A program made the translations under genes and the position numbers. The notes under the pieces were generated by a model, which was not told the origin of the DNA, made no database searches, and saw only the letters and a list, made by a program, of their open reading frames with translations. Positions 15,867 through 18,486 of a stretch of 18,486 bases of DNA are shown here, in pieces (position 1 is the stretch's first letter; the number at the start of each line of letters is the position of its first letter). Source of the DNA: DASZMJ01 sp035551935 (GTDB taxonomy: Bacteria > Planctomycetota > Planctomycetia > Isosphaerales > Isosphaeraceae); the NCBI GenBank assembly GCA_035551935.1, contig DASZMJ010000105.1, forward strand, positions 1 through 18,486, read 5' to 3'.

Positions 15867-15995
15867 TGGAGACCGCGCGCGATTGCGGCGTCGATCCTTC
15901 AGTTAATATGAGATGCAGGTATCGATTGTCAACGGCCGCGCCCGCGGCCGATCGAATTGGCTCCCCGTTTGCATGTCGCGTGCCGGGCCGCAATC

Positions 15996-16025
15996 TTGCC
16001 CGGGCCGGCCCACTCCCTGTAGAAT
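15996..16025 (+). promoter_or_regulatory. Candidate leuB promoter
   Basis: TTGCCC (15996-16001), an 18-nt spacer and TAGAAT (16020-16025, five of six consensus positions) would start transcription near 16032 and give leuB a leader of about 100 nt. I see no leucine-codon leader peptide or T-box in the leader. Confidence 0.4.
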
Positions 16026-16128
16026 GATGCCGATCTCCGACGGGACCCGCCGCGCCCGGCCGGTTGGTGGCCATTCCCTATCTTTGTCGAATGTTGCGTC
16101 CGGTCAACAGGGCGCGCCGGAGGACGAC

Positions 16129-17235
16129 GTGCCGACGATCGGTGTCATCGCGGGAGACGGGGTCGGGCCCGAGGTCATCCACCAGGCCCTGGCCGTCCTC
16201 GACGACGTGGCCGGGGCCCACCATCTCGCGCTCGACCTGCCGCGATTCGACCTCGGCGCCGACCGCCTGCTCCGCACCGGCGAGGTCCTGCCCGACGCCG
16301 AGGTCGACCGCCTCCGACGCTGCGACGCGATCCTCCTCGGCGCCGTCGGCGACCCCCGCGTCCCGCCCGGCGTCCTCGAGAAGGGGCTCCTGCTCCGCAT
16401 CCGCTTCGATTTTCATCAATATATCAATTTAAGACCCGTCCACCTCTACCCCGGCGTCGCCGCCCCGATCCGCGACAAGGGACCCGACGACATCGACCTG
16501 GTCGTCGTCCGCGAGAACAACGAGGACCTCTACGTCGGCGCCGGCGGGTTCACCCGCAAGGGGACGCCCGAGGAGGTCGCGATCCAGACCTCGATCAACA
16601 CGAGGGCCGGCGTCGAGCGCTGCCTCCGCTATGCCTTCGACCTCGCCCGCCGCCGCGCCGCGGCCGCGCCCTGGCGGGGGCTCTCGGCCGAGGAGCGGGG
16701 CCGAGGCCTCAGGGGCCGGGTGACGCTGGTGGCCAAGACGAACGTCCTGACCTTCGCGCACGACCTCTGGATGCGAGTATTCACCGAAGTTTCACGTGAC
16801 TATCCGGAGATCCAGGGCGATTATCAGCACGTGGACGCCTGCTGCATGCGGCTGGTCGTCGCCCCGGAGCGGTTCGACGTGATCGCCACGACCAACATGT
16901 TCGGCGACATCATCACCGACCTCGGCGCCGTGCTCCAGGGGGGGATGGGCCTGGCCGCCTCCGGCAACCTCAACCCCGACCGGACCGCCCCGAGCATGTT
17001 CGAGCCGGTCCACGGCTCGGCCCCCGACATCGCCGGCAAGGGGATCGCCAACCCCGTCGCGGCGATCCTGTCCGTCGCGATGCTGCTCGATCACCTCGGC
17101 GCGACGGCCGCGGCCGACGACGTCCGCGCCGCGACCGCCCGCGTGCTCGCCGCCCCCGGCCCCAGGACCCCCGACCTCGGCGGCCGGGCGACCACCGCCG
17201 AGGTCGGCAGGGCCGTCCGGGAGGCCCTGAGATAG
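16129..17235 (+). CDS. leuB: 3-isopropylmalate dehydrogenase, actinobacterial type
   Basis: A 368-residue NAD-dependent enzyme that oxidises and decarboxylates 3-isopropylmalate in leucine synthesis. Substrate and metal residues of the family are all present: R90 and R102 ('LLLRIRF', 'NLRPV'), R128 and Y135 ('VVVRENNEDLY'), K203 ('VAKTNVLTF'), D236 ('QHVDACCM'), D260 and D264 ('FGDIITDLG'), then 'FEPVHGSAPDIAG'. The middle ('DPRVPPGVLEKGLLLRIRF') closely resembles mycobacterial LeuB rather than the proteobacterial form. About 16 extra residues (roughly 176-195) precede the K203 strand. GTG at 16129 is chosen because GGAGG lies 5 nt upstream and the protein begins at the usual 'TIGVIAGDGVGPEV'. 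Tartrate or homoisocitrate dehydrogenase is the main alternative. No other leucine gene is nearby. Confidence 0.88.
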   Translation: MPTIGVIAGDGVGPEVIHQALAVLDDVAGAHHLALDLPRFDLGADRLLRTGEVLPDAEVDRLRRCDAILLGAVGDPRVPPGVLEKGLLLRIRFDFHQYINLRPVHLYPGVAAPIRDKGPDDIDLVVVRENNEDLYVGAGGFTRKGTPEEVAIQTSINTRAGVERCLRYAFDLARRRAAAAPWRGLSAEERGRGLRGRVTLVAKTNVLTFAHDLWMRVFTEVSRDYPEIQGDYQHVDACCMRLVVAPERFDVIATTNMFGDIITDLGAVLQGGMGLAASGNLNPDRTAPSMFEPVHGSAPDIAGKGIANPVAAILSVAMLLDHLGATAAADDVRAATARVLAAPGPRTPDLGGRATTAEVGRAVREALR

Positions 17236-17240
17236 CAGAG

Positions 17241-17335
17241 GGATTCACCACAAAGACACAAAGAAAAGAGAAATCCATTTTAAAACCTTTTTCGATTTTT
17301 CTTCTTTTTGTCCTTCGTGCCTTTGTGGTGAATCC
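17241..17335. repeat. A-rich 'CACCACAAAG' inverted repeat, copy 2
   Basis: Two 15-bp perfect arms (17241-17255 and 17321-17335) extend inward as an imperfect A/T-rich stem. It begins 5 nt after the leuB stop. It belongs to the same family as 9695-9771, but the pair of arms starts with GGATT here. The right arm side is T-rich when read on the plus strand, so it could terminate leuB transcription. Confidence 0.75.
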
Positions 17336-17385
17336 TCCGCCGCCCCCCCAACGACGCCCCCACGCCCGAGGAGTGCCGCCCCGCC

Positions 17386-18000
17386 ATGAGCCTCGACGCG
17401 AGCGTCCTCGTCCTCAACAAGCTGTACATGGCCGTCCACGTCATCTCGGTGCGACGCGCCTTCGGCCTCCTGTTCAAGGACCTGGCCGAGGTCATCACCC
17501 TGGATGACGGCCGCTATCAATCCTACGACTTCCACTCCTGGCGCGAGGTCTCCGAGGCCCGCGCCCTGTTCAAGGGGCCGGACGACGACTTCATCCGCAC
17601 CGTCCACTTCGAGATCCAGGTCCCCCGCGTCATCCGCCTCCTGGCCTACGACCGACTGCCGCGGACGAAGGTCAAGTTCAACCGCCGCAACATCTTCGCC
17701 CGCGACGGCAACCACTGCCAGTATTGCGGCAAGCGGTTCGCGACCAACGAGCTGAGCCTCGACCACGTCCTGCCCCGCAGCCGCGGCGGCAAGGCGACCT
17801 GGGAGAACATCGTCTGCGCCTGCCTCAAGTGCAACGTCCGCAAAGGGGGCCGCACCCCCCGCGAGGCCGGCATGAAGCTGATCCGGCTCCCGACCCAACC
17901 CCGCACCAGCCCCGTCCTCAGCCTCAAGCTCTCGCATCGCAAGTACCAGAGCTGGAAGAGCTTCCTCGACAACGCCTACTGGACCGTCGAGTTGTCTTGA
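17386..18000 (+). CDS. HNH endonuclease-family protein
   Basis: A 204-residue predicted nuclease. The HNH core lies at about 108-155: zinc cysteines C111 and C114 ('CQYCGKRF'), the catalytic strand 'LSLDHVLPRSRGG' with D126 and H127, N141, and the second zinc pair C146 and C149 ('CLKCNVRKGG'). The first 100 residues ('SVLVLNKLYMAVHVISVRRA') match the N-terminal domain of the widespread stand-alone HNH proteins of planctomycetes and cyanobacteria, whose biological role is unclear. It is not part of a visible restriction system or intron. The ATG at 17386 has GAGGAG 12 nt upstream. A repeat hairpin begins 10 nt after its stop. Confidence 0.9.
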   Translation: MSLDASVLVLNKLYMAVHVISVRRAFGLLFKDLAEVITLDDGRYQSYDFHSWREVSEARALFKGPDDDFIRTVHFEIQVPRVIRLLAYDRLPRTKVKFNRRNIFARDGNHCQYCGKRFATNELSLDHVLPRSRGGKATWENIVCACLKCNVRKGGRTPREAGMKLIRLPTQPRTSPVLSLKLSHRKYQSWKSFLDNAYWTVELS

Positions 18001-18010
18001 ATCGGGTATT

Positions 18011-18079
18011 TCGTAGGGCGTGTGCAACCCGCCATCCCTCGGCGTCGACCGGGGATGGCGGGTTGCACACGCCCTACGA
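18011..18079. repeat. 'GTAGGGCGTGTGCAAC' hairpin repeat, copy 2
   Basis: A perfect 28-bp inverted repeat (18011-18038 and 18052-18079) with a 13-nt loop, starting 10 nt after the HNH stop. It shares the outer core with copy 1 at 12234-12305; the inner arm reads ACCCGCC instead of ACACGC and its partner strand changes to match. Confidence 0.85.
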
Positions 18080-18189
18080 TCGGTCGGGTGGCACGCAACG
18101 TCAGTAACGCTGTATTTCTTCGGAGTTGTCGTAACCCTTGACCCTGCGAGGAAGTCGCTCCGATCGTGAGCCCCGGCTGCGCGCTGAAA

Positions 18190-18262
18190 TCATCGCCGTC
18201 CTCTGCTCTGATGAGTGCTGGCGCCAACCACCACTCACCAGCAGTCAGGAGAACGGCGATGA
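18190..18262 (+). promoter_or_regulatory. Hairpin sequestering the transposase SD and start codon
   Basis: Bases 18191-18203 (CATCGCCGTCCTC) pair 12 of 13 with 18249-18261 (GAGAACGGCGATG), which contains part of the AGGAG Shine-Dalgarno (18247-18251) and the ATG. An inner stem, 18208-18221 with 18228-18241, pairs 12 of 14 around a 6-nt loop. Together they form one long hairpin that would hide the start site in any transcript entering from the left. The mechanism is inferred from comparison with IS10/IS50. Confidence 0.55.
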
Positions 18263-18351
18263 AGGTCGCACGGAGGTTGCGCAGGTGGCAGCAACCGCAG
18301 TCGTTGCTCGATCACGTCCGGCAGTTTCTCACCCCCCAGGTCTGGAAGGCG
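18259..18351 (+). pseudogene. Truncated transposase N-terminus (insertion-sequence remnant)
   Basis: Thirty-one codons with an excellent Shine-Dalgarno (AGGAG, 7 nt upstream) encode a basic peptide ending 'LDHVRQFLTPQVWKA', which resembles the start of planctomycete IS transposases as I remember them. After about 18351 the similarity stops; the frame then runs antisense through another gene's end. The catalytic domain is therefore missing. No terminal inverted repeat or target duplication could be defined. The stretch 18080-18189 to its left shows no gene and may be the left end of the element. Confidence 0.45.
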
Positions 18352-18371
18352 TCCGGCAGTAAATGCTATAC

Positions 18372-18486
18372 CTACGATTTATTCTTCACCGGCTTGATGG
18401 TGATGTCGTACTTGGGGAGGGTGATCGAGCGTTGCAGGCGGGCCTCGTAGCGCTTCATCTCTTGGGCGGCGACCCGGACACCATCG
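18372..18486 (-). CDS. C-terminal end of an unrecognised protein, runs off the right edge
   Basis: Reading the minus strand from the window edge gives 37 codons ('DGVRVAAQEMKRYEARLQRS' then 'ITLPKYDITIKPVKNKS') and a TAG stop at 18374-18372. Codon use is typical of the high-GC neighbours (mostly C or G in third position), which supports real coding until the last few codons. The helix followed by a short strand and basic tail does not identify a family. It ends about 20 nt from the transposase remnant, so the insertion may have altered its 3' end. Confidence 0.6.
   Translation of the reverse strand, partial: DGVRVAAQEMKRYEARLQRSITLPKYDITIKPVKNKS

Noticed and set aside
17386..18000. HNH gene as part of a homing intron, restriction or defence system
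   Set aside because: No methyltransferase partner of restriction type, intron core or reverse transcriptase is adjacent; the N-terminal domain matches stand-alone HNH proteins.
9695..18079. CRISPR-like array from the recurring repeats
   Set aside because: Copies are kilobases apart, palindromic, of two different families, without regular spacers or cas genes.
17724..18107. Open frame overlapping the HNH gene and running into the repeat
   Set aside because: Gln/Arg/Pro-rich out-of-frame shadow of the HNH gene.

Overview
The window is high-GC bacterial chromosome with densely packed genes on both strands. I infer a planctomycete, probably near the Isosphaeraceae. The grounds are a serine/threonine kinase with a C-terminal membrane anchor, a short membrane-anchored leucine-rich-repeat protein, and A-rich 'CACCACAAAGGCACAAAG' hairpin repeats. 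The 'AACCCGAAGCGCCAGCGAGGG' intergenic motif points the same way. No rRNA, tRNA or CRISPR array was found.

Left block (1-8011, minus strand). This is the translation/transcription-factor cluster nusA - infB - DUF503 (ylxP-like) - rbfA. It is followed by a divergent endonuclease III-like protein and a GT4-type glycosyltransferase. No ylxR/ylxQ is seen between nusA and infB and no rimP lies upstream of nusA. infB starts with TTG behind a near-perfect Shine-Dalgarno sequence and appears to have its own promoter.

Centre-left (8342-9784). nusA is transcribed divergently from a Fur/PerR-family regulator gene, which overlaps tatD. The two units share a 16-bp perfect palindrome that contains both -35 boxes, so it is a natural operator candidate. 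The regulator keeps PerR-like metal ligands but has lost most of the family's structural zinc site.

Middle (9785-13452). An LRR protein (minus), a secreted clan GH-A glycoside hydrolase (plus) and a ToxA-like SAM methyltransferase (plus) lie here, separated by repeat hairpins.

Right (13453-18486). A four-helix membrane protein and a Ser/Thr kinase (both minus) are divergent from an actinobacterial-type 3-isopropylmalate dehydrogenase (leuB, plus). An HNH endonuclease follows. The right edge holds a truncated transposase whose ribosome-binding site and start codon are buried in a long hairpin, then the last 37 codons of an unrecognised minus-strand gene.

Four plus-strand genes end at, or within about 12 nt of, repeat-derived hairpins: tatD, the glycoside hydrolase, leuB and the HNH gene. 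Two hairpin families alternate. The copies of one family differ by paired, compensating changes. I see no defence system, prophage or biosynthetic cluster. The most promising signals are the nusA/fur operator, the hairpin families and the transposase leader hairpin.
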